From an uncultured Bacteroidales bacterium (lineage in GTDB: Bacteria; Bacteroidota; Bacteroidia; Bacteroidales; P3): 64,000 nt of DNA. Shown here in pieces: positions 1-7,560 of this stretch. Where the stretch lies: positions 1 to 64,000 of the forward strand of contig OMWJ01000007.1 in assembly GCA_900314725.1 (NCBI GenBank). The letters run 5' to 3'. The notes below the pieces were generated by a model. It was not told the DNA's origin. It saw only the letters and a program-made list of their open reading frames with translations, and did no database searches. The position numbers and the translations under genes were made by a program. The stretch's first letter is position 1; every line of letters starts with the position of its first letter.

Positions 1-106
1 CTTAATATCATACCTTGTACTGCTTCTTCTACACCATTATTTATTCCTTGCTCTGATTAGTTTTAGAAATAATAATTAAAAAATAACAATTTAAAAAGTA
101 ACAACT

Positions 107-1240
107 ATGAAACGAATATTTATTTTAACAGTAAATTTACTGCTGGTTGCATTCAGTTTGTATAGTCAAGGATATTGGATGTATAATTTGGATAGTTTAA
201 ATCTTAGACATTATGAGAGTCAATATCTTTTACCCGAGATAATGGATAATTGTGCAGATATAAGCTTAGATGTGTTTCCAACTGAATACGAAACAGGATT
301 TTTGGATTATATGTCTCTTTGGAATAGGGGGTATTTAATGTTGACACACTCTTCAGGTCTAACGTCTTTGGCTCATTCGTCCTGGACTACAGAGGAATAT
401 CATTTGTTGTTTAATGTTAATTTTTTAGCTGATTTTGCACAGCCTTTTAGTAGTGATACAACTATAACTATTGTCGGGGTATCAGGATATATAGAAAATA
501 GTTCTGATAAATACATTAGCTCTCAGACATATTTTGCCGATGGTAAGTTTTATTTAGAGATTTGGGATTCCACTCTTACCGAGGTTATTCGTAGCGTAGA
601 TGTTTCTGATACCACAGGTAGATTTATATATAGTCATATTACTCCTCATTATACAGAAGTATTTTTTGATTCTGCAATAAATATGAATGGAAAATTTTAT
701 GTTGTGTACCATACTCCTGATAGTGTGCTGGATCGGGAAAATGCGTCTAAAGTATCTTTTACTTCGAATGTCTATGCGACTATATTTTGTGAGCATGATA
801 TGTTGACATACCATTCCAATATGTTGCCATTAAGAAGGGAGTGCAAGCAAGTTTCTTGGTTACCTTTTCAAACTTATGATGCGACCCATAATTATGCCGC
901 AGATGTGTCTTCATTTATTACCATGATTTATTTGTTTCCGATACTTGGGGAGTATAATCCAAATGCAGAGGAATGGCATGGAGTTGGGTTGAATGAAACA
1001 AGAGATATTTCACAATTTACTCATGTTTTTCCAAATCCGACAAAACAAGAAGTGAATATCAACTGCGGATATAAGATAAAGAGTCTGCAAGTCTTTGATG
1101 AACAAGGCAAACGCTTGCTTGAAAAAGAAGTAAATGCATATAACTACCAAATCAATTTGGAGAACTATCCAACAGGAACATACCTAATAAAAGTCCTAAC
1201 CAACAGCGGACAAGCAACCAAGAAAGTTATCAAAGAATAA
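107..1240 (+). CDS. Secreted protein with T9SS type A C-terminal sorting domain
   Basis: A 377-residue secreted protein. The first ~20 residues are a signal peptide (MKRIFILTVNLLLVAFSLYS). The last ~75 residues form a type A T9SS sorting domain: a FPNPTKQEV start, the beta-rich LQVFDEQGKRL segment, PTGTYLIKV, and the end KKVIKE. Such proteins cross the outer membrane through the type IX system and are usually released or anchored on the surface. The ~290 residues between are Tyr- and Ser-rich and match nothing I recognise, so the function is unknown. The bases just after the stop recur, with a relic of the same C-terminus, about 200 bp downstream. Confidence 0.85.
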   Translation: MKRIFILTVNLLLVAFSLYSQGYWMYNLDSLNLRHYESQYLLPEIMDNCADISLDVFPTEYETGFLDYMSLWNRGYLMLTHSSGLTSLAHSSWTTEEYHLLFNVNFLADFAQPFSSDTTITIVGVSGYIENSSDKYISSQTYFADGKFYLEIWDSTLTEVIRSVDVSDTTGRFIYSHITPHYTEVFFDSAINMNGKFYVVYHTPDSVLDRENASKVSFTSNVYATIFCEHDMLTYHSNMLPLRRECKQVSWLPFQTYDATHNYAADVSSFITMIYLFPILGEYNPNAEEWHGVGLNETRDISQFTHVFPNPTKQEVNINCGYKIKSLQVFDEQGKRLLEKEVNAYNYQINLENYPTGTYLIKVLTNSGQATKKVIKE

Positions 1241-1468
1241 TTTTTATTGTTCATTTTCTTTAGAAGAAAATAGAACCAAAAGAAGCGTTCTTTTTAGGAA
1301 AAGAACCAAAAACAAAAACATTTGAATTGATACTTGGCGAATAGGGTAGGTTAAACGTGCTTCGCACGAATGTACAAGAATGTCTATTAAAGAATGTTTA
1401 TTAAAAAAAGAAGTTCATAGACGAAAAAAGTTATCAACGAATAAAAGTTTATTGTTCATTTTCTTTTA
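1241..1468. other. Gene-free stretch with repeated gene-end sequence
   Basis: Only small elements are visible. They are a copy of the sequence following the T9SS gene stop (ATTGTTCATTTTCTTT at about 1246 and 1450), a short perfect hairpin CGTGC-TTC-GCACG at 1358-1370, and A/G-rich text with two GAACCAAAA repeats near 1272 and 1304. No open frame of credible length was seen. Confidence 0.6.
1421..1444 (+). pseudogene. Relic 3' end of a second T9SS sorting-domain gene
   Basis: Eight codons encode TKKVINE followed by a stop, against TKKVIKE and stop at the end of the T9SS gene at 1217-1240. That is 21 of 24 bases identical. The similarity continues past the stop through ATTGTTCATTTTCTTT. A TAG lies just upstream in the same frame, so nothing longer survives. 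The simplest reading is that a paralogue once stood here and was deleted or replaced, leaving its last codons and 3' flank. Confidence 0.6.
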
Positions 1469-1702
1469 AAAAAAACAAAAATTTTTCTTAGTGAGAATCA
1501 ATAGATTAAAAACTTTTTGAAAAAATAATTGATTTTTAACTGCAAGTTTTTACCCTTTTTGCGTATTACTATATATAAGCTATTAAGAAAGGAGGAAATA
1601 TGAATAGCAGTTAAAATTTATTGCAAAGCAAAATAAAGCGTGTTTAAAAAACGCTTAAAAACAAAAGGAGGATTCCGAAAAGCCTTTAAAGAGTAGGAAA
1701 AA
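1469..1702 (+). promoter_or_regulatory. Leader element, copy A (paired with 3889-4122)
   Basis: A sequence of about 234 bp just upstream of the lipoprotein gene at 1717. It recurs at 3889-4122 before another lipoprotein gene. Bases 1566-1653 are identical in both copies (88 bp). Inside are an inverted repeat AATCAAT/ATTGATT; a perfect Shine-Dalgarno AAAGGAGG at 1588-1595; a four-codon frame M-N-S-S-stop at 1600-1614; a hairpin AAGCGT/ACGCTT at 1636-1656; and a second AAAAGGAGG at 1663-1671 that can pair with CCTTT downstream. Bacteroidota genes rarely use Shine-Dalgarno sequences, so two conserved ones in an untranslated leader stand out. The likely role is a regulatory leader RNA; this is inference. 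Confidence 0.65.
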
Positions 1703-1716
1703 AATAATTATAAAAG

Positions 1717-2358
1717 ATGAAAATACAAAAACTCGCCATATTATTTATGGCAATAGCAATAAGCATAACAATATTTACAAGTTGTAATGATGAAGAAGAT
1801 TTTAGAAGTTTAGAAATAAACAAGAAAGGTGTGCATTATACTAATAACAAAAACCCTTTTAATATTTTTGGGGAACTGCACAATGAAATTTTGGATAAAA
1901 TGGGGGATAGTATAAAGTCGGAATTAGATACATTGATTAAAGAGAATTATATTTCAACATCTTCTCTTAGAAAAATAAGTGATAGTCTAATTTCTATTTC
2001 AGTAAATATTCTAAAAGATGATTATAGAATAAATATAGACGACAGTACTTTAACTTGTGATATAAACACAACAGTAGATAATATGAGTATAGAAGATTTC
2101 CCTATCAATGATTCTATAAAGCAAATAGTCTTCCGTTATAATAACTATGATTCTATAATGTTTTATTTATGTGAATGGGAAAATGATTTAATAAAGCAAT
2201 ATGAAAGTGGAGATACGTCAATACTCTTCAATTTATATAACATAACAATGTTTAAGTATAGTTTTTCATATTGGTATGGAGCATTTTTGAATAAAACAAA
2301 TACATGGTATGATTTCTTATCTGCTGCGTATATTAACAAAACTTTAACCTATGTGTAA
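1717..2358 (+). CDS. Small lipoprotein of unknown function
   Basis: 213 residues with a lipoprotein signal: a hydrophobic stretch followed by the lipobox FTSC at about residues 20-23, then NDEEDF. An acidic run after the Cys is typical of Bacteroidota lipoproteins exported to the surface. The rest is rich in Asp, Ser, Ile and Asn and I recognise no family. It starts 14 bases after leader copy A, and the next gene begins 14 bases after its stop, so the two are probably co-transcribed. It shows no similarity by eye to the other lipoproteins in this block. Confidence 0.75.
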   Translation: MKIQKLAILFMAIAISITIFTSCNDEEDFRSLEINKKGVHYTNNKNPFNIFGELHNEILDKMGDSIKSELDTLIKENYISTSSLRKISDSLISISVNILKDDYRINIDDSTLTCDINTTVDNMSIEDFPINDSIKQIVFRYNNYDSIMFYLCEWENDLIKQYESGDTSILFNLYNITMFKYSFSYWYGAFLNKTNTWYDFLSAAYINKTLTYV

Positions 2359-2372
2359 TCCTTTATTTTAAT

Positions 2373-2993
2373 ATGAAAAAGAGAATAGTTTTAGTTGCAG
2401 TTCTATTACTTTCCATAATAGCAGTAGCACAAGAAAAGAATGACGGTTATAGGTTTTCTATGGCTGTGGACTTAGGTGTTCAAAACTTTTTGGGCAGGTC
2501 TGGAATCTCTATGATAGATTACAATCAGAATGATTTTTCTTCTATGAGATACAATTGTCTGTTAGGTTTTAATAATTCAAAGAGATTTTTTGCTTTGGAA
2601 TTATCACTTTCATCTATAGAAGCCAAGTACGACAATACTTTAAGAGAATCCATAAGTATTTATGGTCTTGGTTTATTGTCTGAAAATAAATTACCTGTAC
2701 AGGAAAAACTATTTATAAACTATACGATAGGTGCAGGTCTTTTAGCTTCTTCTGAATGTATAAGGTATAATTCGTTGGACTTGGATAGTTTTCATAGACT
2801 TGGTGCTTATATAAAATTCGGAATAGGCTTAGGCTTTGATGTGAATAACCTTACTATTGGAGCAAAGGAGGAAATAGTGGAGGGATATTTACAGTCAAAG
2901 GATTTACCTTCTCAGATAAAGCTTTATCAAACACCAGAAAACAGGATTATATTTAGCTCTATAACTTCTTTGTTTCTAAAGATTAGATTGTAA
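2373..2993 (+). CDS. Probable small outer-membrane beta-barrel protein
   Basis: 206 residues. A signal peptide ends near AVAQ (residues 16-19). The mature part has alternating hydrophobic and polar stretches rich in Gly, Tyr, Phe and Leu, and the C-terminus is SLFLKIRL, which fits a small barrel of the OmpW or outer-membrane beta-barrel fold type. I cannot name a family. It follows the lipoprotein gene at a 14 bp gap and probably shares its transcript, which suggests a lipoprotein-barrel pair in the outer membrane. Confidence 0.65.
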   Translation: MKKRIVLVAVLLLSIIAVAQEKNDGYRFSMAVDLGVQNFLGRSGISMIDYNQNDFSSMRYNCLLGFNNSKRFFALELSLSSIEAKYDNTLRESISIYGLGLLSENKLPVQEKLFINYTIGAGLLASSECIRYNSLDLDSFHRLGAYIKFGIGLGFDVNNLTIGAKEEIVEGYLQSKDLPSQIKLYQTPENRIIFSSITSLFLKIRL

Positions 2994-3102
2994 TAGAAAG
3001 GAGGAAAAATTCTTAAGAATTGATAGTTAAATGTAACTTTTGGGGTCTTTAATTGTTATACGATAAAAGAAATATAAATAAACAAATAAAACATTATAAG
3101 AA

Positions 3103-3813
3103 ATGAAAAGAGTAAAGTTTTTTATCGGAGTCCTTTGTATAGGATTGTTATTCACTGCATGCAGTGATTCAGACGAAGAGACTACAAAACATGTAAGCAA
3201 TGCTTATTATGTAGAGTATGAGACACTGAAGAGTCTTTATGAGGCGGGCAGTATTGACAACGTAACGGCGTTTTTGGAGTCCAAAGGTTTTGAACGGTAT
3301 TCACAAACTGCAATAACTCAGACTGAGGACAAAGTTGTGTATATGAAAGTAAATGACGGAGGAACTGTTGTTTTCCATCTTTGTGTGGATAATACCAACA
3401 ATACAATCAAATCTTTGCATTATTATATCCCGGATGAAAGCAAATCAGAACTGCTAAACGTCTTCAACGCCTATTCTTCTGCTTTGCAAAAAGTCTATTC
3501 ATCAGCAGGGTATAATGGAGTTTTATTAACCTACAATTCTGGAGAAAAGATGTATGGTTCTCATAGTAGTTTCCTCAATGCACTCAACAAAAGCAGCGTC
3601 TCAACAATCTATATGGCACAGGAAGTATATACTCTTGCGAATGACAGGATAGGTCTTACCTATGCACCAATGGATGAACAAGACATCCTGCCTGCCGAGG
3701 AGAGTAATCAAGAAAAGAAGCCGATAATCGGACGGTGCGACCGTAGCGTTTTTAATAAAATCCGATCATCCTCTCAATCATACTATGTTTATATTTTCAT
3801 AGAAAAGAAATAA
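3103..3813 (+). CDS. Lipoprotein of unknown function
   Basis: 236 residues. The lipobox FTAC lies near residues 17-20, followed by SDSDEE, again the acidic surface-export pattern. The mature part shows repeated alternating beta-type stretches but no known domain that I can see. The 110 bp upstream contain AGAAAGGAGG and a 14 bp palindrome AATTCTTAAGAATT at 3008-3021. The purine-rich piece resembles the Shine-Dalgarno core of the two longer leaders and may be a decayed relative. A strong terminator follows at 3845. Confidence 0.7.
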   Translation: MKRVKFFIGVLCIGLLFTACSDSDEETTKHVSNAYYVEYETLKSLYEAGSIDNVTAFLESKGFERYSQTAITQTEDKVVYMKVNDGGTVVFHLCVDNTNNTIKSLHYYIPDESKSELLNVFNAYSSALQKVYSSAGYNGVLLTYNSGEKMYGSHSSFLNALNKSSVSTIYMAQEVYTLANDRIGLTYAPMDEQDILPAEESNQEKKPIIGRCDRSVFNKIRSSSQSYYVYIFIEKK

Positions 3814-3844
3814 GTCTTGTTTTACTAAGATTTATGTAAAATAC

Positions 3845-3877
3845 AACGAGGAGAACAAAAACTCCTCGTTTTTTTTG
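3845..3877 (+). terminator. Rho-independent terminator
   Basis: Perfect 9 bp stem AACGAGGAG/CTCCTCGTT with an 8-base loop, followed by a run of T. It ends the transcript of the lipoprotein gene that stops at 3813 and separates it from leader copy B. Confidence 0.85.
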
Positions 3878-3888
3878 TGAAATATATC

Positions 3889-4122
3889 AAAAAAACAAAA
3901 ATTTTCTTAGTGAGAATCAATAGATTAAAAACTTTTTGAAAAAATAATTGATTTTTGTCTGCAAGTTTTTTTCCTTTTCTGCGTCTTACTATATATAAGC
4001 TATTAAGAAAGGAGGAAATATGAATAGCAGTTAAAATTTATTGCAAAGCAAAATAAAGCGTGTTTAAAAAACGTTTAAATAAAAAGGAGGATTCCGAAAA
4101 GCCTTTAAGTGTATAGGAAAAA
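3889..4122 (+). promoter_or_regulatory. Leader element, copy B (paired with 1469-1702)
   Basis: Second copy of the ~234 bp leader, upstream of the lipoprotein gene at 4142. The Shine-Dalgarno lies at 4008-4015, the M-N-S-S-stop frame at 4020-4034, and the hairpin at 4056-4076. The right hairpin arm reads ACGTTT instead of ACGCTT, so a G-C pair becomes a G-U pair and the stem is kept. The outer parts have drifted (for example AACTGC to GTCTGC) while the 88 bp core is unchanged, as expected if the core is functional. Confidence 0.65.
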
Positions 4123-4141
4123 TAACATAAATATATAAAAA

Positions 4142-4561
4142 ATGAAGAAATTAGAAAATCTCGCAAAGATATTGTTTCTATTCTTTGCAGTAGTAAGTTT
4201 AGGTTTAGTAACCGTTAGTTGCAGTGATGATGAAGAAAATTGTGATTCGCAATCTTTTTTTGAATGTTATTTTTGTACGGGACCTGTAATAGAGCAGAAC
4301 ACTCATATTGATAGTTGTATTTTAATTATATATGAAAACCATTACTGGATTAAGCAATCTGATGACATCATTCATTATGTTTGTAATATAAAAACTATAC
4401 AAACATTATTAAATGATATGGACATGTCTTTAGAGTATATTATCGATAACAAAATGCAATTAGATTTAATAGTTGATATTAAAGAGAATGAAGCCCCTCA
4501 GGCAGATCATGGTCCTTCATATGATGATGTGATAGTTAAAAATATAAAAATACACGAATGA
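4142..4561 (+). CDS. Small Cys-containing lipoprotein
   Basis: 139 residues. The lipobox VSC is near residue 27, followed by SDDEENCDSQ. Several further Cys occur early (CYFCTG). No family recognised. It lies 20 bases after leader copy B. The next reading frame, a broken secreted protein, begins three bases after its stop, so the two formed an operon. Confidence 0.65.
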   Translation: MKKLENLAKILFLFFAVVSLGLVTVSCSDDEENCDSQSFFECYFCTGPVIEQNTHIDSCILIIYENHYWIKQSDDIIHYVCNIKTIQTLLNDMDMSLEYIIDNKMQLDLIVDIKENEAPQADHGPSYDDVIVKNIKIHE

Positions 4562-4563
4562 TT

Positions 4564-4867
4564 ATGAAAAGAATATTTATTATGATTATGTGTTTGATAA
4601 CTCTTAACTTATCAGCACAAGAGACAGATGATAGTTATAAACAAACAAGGAAATCAGACATGGGTATATGACACATGGGAAGGAGAAGGACCTTCAAGTT
4701 ATAACCGTCTTACTATGGATAATCAGGATAGTGTCATAGATAGAGTATCTTATATCGTTGTCCATAGCTACAGATACGACACTTATTATCACTATCAAGG
4801 GATTGAGGATACTGTTGTTGAAGAGGATTTTCTTTTGATGAAAAAAGTCTTCGTTTTAATTTTTTAA
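4564..4867 (+). pseudogene. Secreted protein gene broken by a 4-base duplication
   Basis: An ATG at 4564 opens a clear signal peptide (MKRIFIMIMCLITLNLSAQ) but the frame stops at 4671. A second open frame, 4628-4867, continues without its own signal (GNQTWVYDTWEGEGPSSYN and onward). A tandem AAAC-AAAC lies at 4639-4646, where the two frames overlap. Removing one AAAC joins them exactly as SAQETDDSYK-QGNQTWVYDTW. So this is one gene disrupted by a 4-base tandem duplication, or a switchable ON/OFF site. The last ~10 codons (MKKVFVLIF) are encoded by the start of the intergenic array at 4845, so the native C-terminus may also be lost. Confidence 0.7.
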
Positions 4868-4950
4868 CTCTTGATGTTTAGGGTGTAAAGAGTTGGTTTT
4901 AATTTTTTAAAACCAACTCTTTTTTCATTAAGTCTAAAAAGTGTTTTTTC
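4845..4950. repeat. 21-22 bp phased intergenic array, locus 1
   Basis: Words fall at 4845 (AAGTCTT), 4866 (AACTCTT), 4888 (AAGAGTT), 4909 (hairpin arm AAAACCAACTCTT) and 4930 (AAGTCTA). The steps are 21, 22, 21, 21. The third and fourth units fold as a perfect 16 bp stem with a TTTT loop (4887-4922) followed by T, a strong terminator on the + strand. Its first unit lies inside the 3' end of the preceding broken gene. Its last three units match the array at 52623-52686 closely. Confidence 0.8.
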
Positions 4951-5022
4951 AATAGTTTTTTTGTAAAAAATAAGTTTTACTGATAGAAGAATTAAAGAAA
5001 AAGGCAAAAAAAGATAGGATTA

Positions 5023-5054
5023 TTTGCTCAGTTTAGAAAAAAGTTGTAATTTTG
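5023..5054 (+). promoter_or_regulatory. Promoter of the M23 peptidase gene
   Basis: TTTG at 5023-5026 and TAATTTTG at 5047-5054, separated by 20 bases. This matches the Bacteroidota -33/-7 pattern TTTG and TAnnTTTG. The start codon follows at 5080. Confidence 0.75.
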
Positions 5055-5079
5055 ACGGCTGAAAAAGGGGATATAAATT

Positions 5080-6063
5080 ATGAGTTTAACAAAGATTTAC
5101 ACAGCGTTTGCGGTTCTTGTATGCTTACCATTGTTTGCTTTCTCTCAAGTTCATGAGAGGGGAATGATGAAGAATCGTACTAACGTGGAAAAGGAAAGTT
5201 CTGATTATACACTTGGAATATTTAGAGATACTAATCAGTATAGGAATCTATTAGAGTTTGGTACATACGGCGAAGATGCTTCAGTGGAGAGTGAGGAAGA
5301 TATTCTTTATGCGTCTTTTGACAATAAAATAGTTCATTATCTTAATAAGTTTGATTATGCTAACATGACAGGTTCTATTCCTGTTCGTCTTACTAATGAA
5401 AAACAGAAGAAATATTTTACTTGTCCTGTAGAAGGAATGCTTACTTCCCATTTTGGACCAAGAAGAAATAGATTTCATTATGGTACTGATATAGGATTAC
5501 GTACAGGTTCTCCTATCAAGTCTATGTTTGATGGAGTCGTTCGTTATGCAAAATGGTGTGGCGGATATGGCAATCTTGTTGTTGTAAGACATGACAACGG
5601 ATTGGAGACCTACTATGGACACATGTCAAAGATTAATGCTAAGGAAAATCAGAGAGTAAAAGCAGGAGATATCATTGGTTTGGTTGGTTCAACGGGAAGA
5701 AGTTCAGGGCCACATCTTCATTTGGAGATACGTTATCTTGGAGCTGCTATGAACCCTGAGCATTTTATAGATTTTAGTGACTATACTCTTAAATGTGAAA
5801 ATGAAATATATCACATAACTCGTTCCGATTTCAAATCAACTTACTCAAAAGGGACCTCATCAAGACAACTTGCTAAGACTTATTCAAAGAAAAAGTCAAA
5901 ATCTTCAAGAAAAACTGTCGCTTCAGCTACTCATAAGGTGAAGAAAGGTGAATCTCTTGATAAAATAGCTAAAAGAAATGGTACAACTGTTGCTAAGCTG
6001 AAAAAACTAAATGGAATAAAAGGCAACAATATAAAAGTTGGACAAAAAATAAAAGTAAAGTAG
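5080..6063 (+). CDS. M23 family metallopeptidase with C-terminal LysM
   Basis: 327 residues, secreted (signal peptide to about residue 22, ending AFSQ). A LytM/M23 zinc peptidase domain lies at about residues 110-230. It has metal ligands His133 and Asp137 (HYGTD) and the HLH motif (His212, His214), with the second His pair partner near GHMS. A LysM peptidoglycan-binding repeat (HKVKKGESLDKIAKRNGTT) occupies residues ~283-327 after a Ser/Lys-rich linker. It should cut peptide cross-links in the cell wall in the periplasm. All catalytic residues are present, so it is probably active. It has its own promoter. Confidence 0.93.
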   Translation: MSLTKIYTAFAVLVCLPLFAFSQVHERGMMKNRTNVEKESSDYTLGIFRDTNQYRNLLEFGTYGEDASVESEEDILYASFDNKIVHYLNKFDYANMTGSIPVRLTNEKQKKYFTCPVEGMLTSHFGPRRNRFHYGTDIGLRTGSPIKSMFDGVVRYAKWCGGYGNLVVVRHDNGLETYYGHMSKINAKENQRVKAGDIIGLVGSTGRSSGPHLHLEIRYLGAAMNPEHFIDFSDYTLKCENEIYHITRSDFKSTYSKGTSSRQLAKTYSKKKSKSSRKTVASATHKVKKGESLDKIAKRNGTTVAKLKKLNGIKGNNIKVGQKIKVK

Positions 6064-6080
6064 AAGAAATATTTAGTCGT

Positions 6081-6143
6081 TTAAGGTTGCCCAGAGTTTA
6101 ATGGCGTTGAAAGATACGTTGAATTGACCTTGAGCAACCTTAA
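6081..6143 (+). promoter_or_regulatory. Long-loop hairpin just before the MBL gene
   Basis: Perfect 10 bp stem TTAAGGTTGC/GCAACCTTAA enclosing 43 bases, then TTTTT only a few bases before the ATG at 6149. It may terminate the peptidase transcript. However, the right arm and T-run lie where the ribosome must land on the next gene, so a translational or attenuation role is equally possible. Confidence 0.5.
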
Positions 6144-6148
6144 TTTTT

Positions 6149-6802
6149 ATGGTTATGATAAAGAATTTTGTTTTTAATCATTTTGCAGAGAATACTTATT
6201 TGGTGTTCAATAAGGAAAGGGATTGTGTTATAATAGACCCAGGCAATAAAGTAGAGGCAGAAACCTTAGAGTTAGAAACCTTTATTAAAGACAACAACTT
6301 GAAAGTTCATGCAATACTTCTTACTCATCCTCATTTAGACCATTTTTGTGGTGTGAAAGAACTCTCAGAAGACTATAATGTTCCTGTATATATGAGTAAG
6401 GAGGGGGTAAAAGTTTTTGATAATTATATAATATCTGCCGGGGTGTTGGGTTTTCCTGAAAAAGATTTTTCAACGGTGGAAAAGAGGTTTTTGGACTATG
6501 GTTCTGAGGTTAGGTTTGGAGACTTGAGTTTTAAGATATTGGATGTTTCGGGTCATGCCCCGGGAAGTATTGCTTACTACTTTAAAGAGGAAGATGCAGT
6601 ATTTGTCGGTGATGCTGTATTCTTTGAATCCATAGGAAGAACAGACCTTTATGGAGGAGATCTTGATTTATTGATAAGCAATATCAGAAAAAATCTGTTT
6701 TCATTACCAGTGGATACTGTTATTTATTCTGGACACGGTCCTAAAACAGATGTTGATTACGAGGCAGCAAATAATCCATATATAAACGGTTTTGATTTCT
6801 AA
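6149..6802 (+). CDS. Metallo-beta-lactamase fold hydrolase (glyoxalase II-like)
   Basis: 217 residues. The THPHLDH motif near residues 57-63 (family THxHxDH), GHAPGSI near 131, GDAVF near 149 and a final SGHGP supply the usual two-metal site. Length and motif order fit the short glyoxalase-II-like cytoplasmic hydrolases common in Bacteroidota. The true substrate cannot be read from sequence. A second ATG at 6155 (MIKNFVF) is an alternative start. The nitroreductase gene follows after 18 bases. Confidence 0.88.
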   Translation: MVMIKNFVFNHFAENTYLVFNKERDCVIIDPGNKVEAETLELETFIKDNNLKVHAILLTHPHLDHFCGVKELSEDYNVPVYMSKEGVKVFDNYIISAGVLGFPEKDFSTVEKRFLDYGSEVRFGDLSFKILDVSGHAPGSIAYYFKEEDAVFVGDAVFFESIGRTDLYGGDLDLLISNIRKNLFSLPVDTVIYSGHGPKTDVDYEAANNPYINGFDF

Positions 6803-6820
6803 ACAAAAAAACGAAGAACA

Positions 6821-7558
6821 GTGAAAGCAATAGATAGAAGAACAATAAGAAGATATACTTCAGAAAAGATAAGTGAAAAAACACTGAACTACATTCTTTC
6901 TTGTGGTCAGCGAGCTTCAAATTGTGGGAATATGCAACTCTACAGCATAATAATAACACAAAGTGAAGAGGGAAAAAAACGTCTTGCCCCTTTACATTTT
7001 AATCAACCTATGGTGGAAGAGTGTGATGTTGTTTTGACAGTCTGTGTAGATGTTAATCGTTTTAACAGATGGTGTGATATAAGCCAAGCAGATAAAAGTC
7101 TGAATAATTTTCTTTTTCTTAATGTAGCAACCATTGATGCGACTATCTGTACTCAGGCTATGGCAAGTGCAGCAGAAGAAAAAGGATTAGGTGTATGTTA
7201 TCTTGGAACAGTCAATTATATGGTTGAAGATATTGCTAAGGCGTTGAACTTACCTGATGGAGTCATCCCGGTAACTACTCTTACTATAGGCTATCCAAAA
7301 GAAATGCCTCCAATGACTGAGCGTTTGCCTTTGTCTTCCATTGTTCATTATGAGGAATACAAAGACTATACAGATGCAAACATAAAGGCAATGTATAAAG
7401 ACATAGAGAATAATCCTACGAACAAGGACTTTGTGCAGGAAAACAACCTTAGCAACTTGGCACAGGTATTTACTCAGGTGCGTTACCCTAAGCAGATGAA
7501 TGAAGAGTTTTCCAAGAAGTATGAAGACTATCTAAAAGAGCATTTTTTTGAGAAGTAA
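6821..7558 (+). CDS. Nitroreductase family protein (GTG start)
   Basis: 245 residues, FMN-dependent nitroreductase fold. RRTIRRYTSEKIS at the N-terminus and ASNCGNMQLYS near residue 34 are typical of the FMN-phosphate-binding start. LGVCYLGT and TIGYPKEMP are typical of the NfsA/FRP branch. It likely reduces flavins, quinones or nitro compounds with NAD(P)H in the cytoplasm. The frame opens at a GTG and no ATG is available before the conserved region. It sits 2 bases before aroC. Confidence 0.85.
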   Translation: MKAIDRRTIRRYTSEKISEKTLNYILSCGQRASNCGNMQLYSIIITQSEEGKKRLAPLHFNQPMVEECDVVLTVCVDVNRFNRWCDISQADKSLNNFLFLNVATIDATICTQAMASAAEEKGLGVCYLGTVNYMVEDIAKALNLPDGVIPVTTLTIGYPKEMPPMTERLPLSSIVHYEEYKDYTDANIKAMYKDIENNPTNKDFVQENNLSNLAQVFTQVRYPKQMNEEFSKKYEDYLKEHFFEK

Positions 7559-7560
7559 AT

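Noticed and set aside
1..60. Open frame from the left edge ending in TAG (19 codons), with a protein-like reading on the minus strand too.
   Set aside because: Too short to decide which strand, if any, is coding; the minus frame is closed by a stop with no start codon after it except close to the edge.
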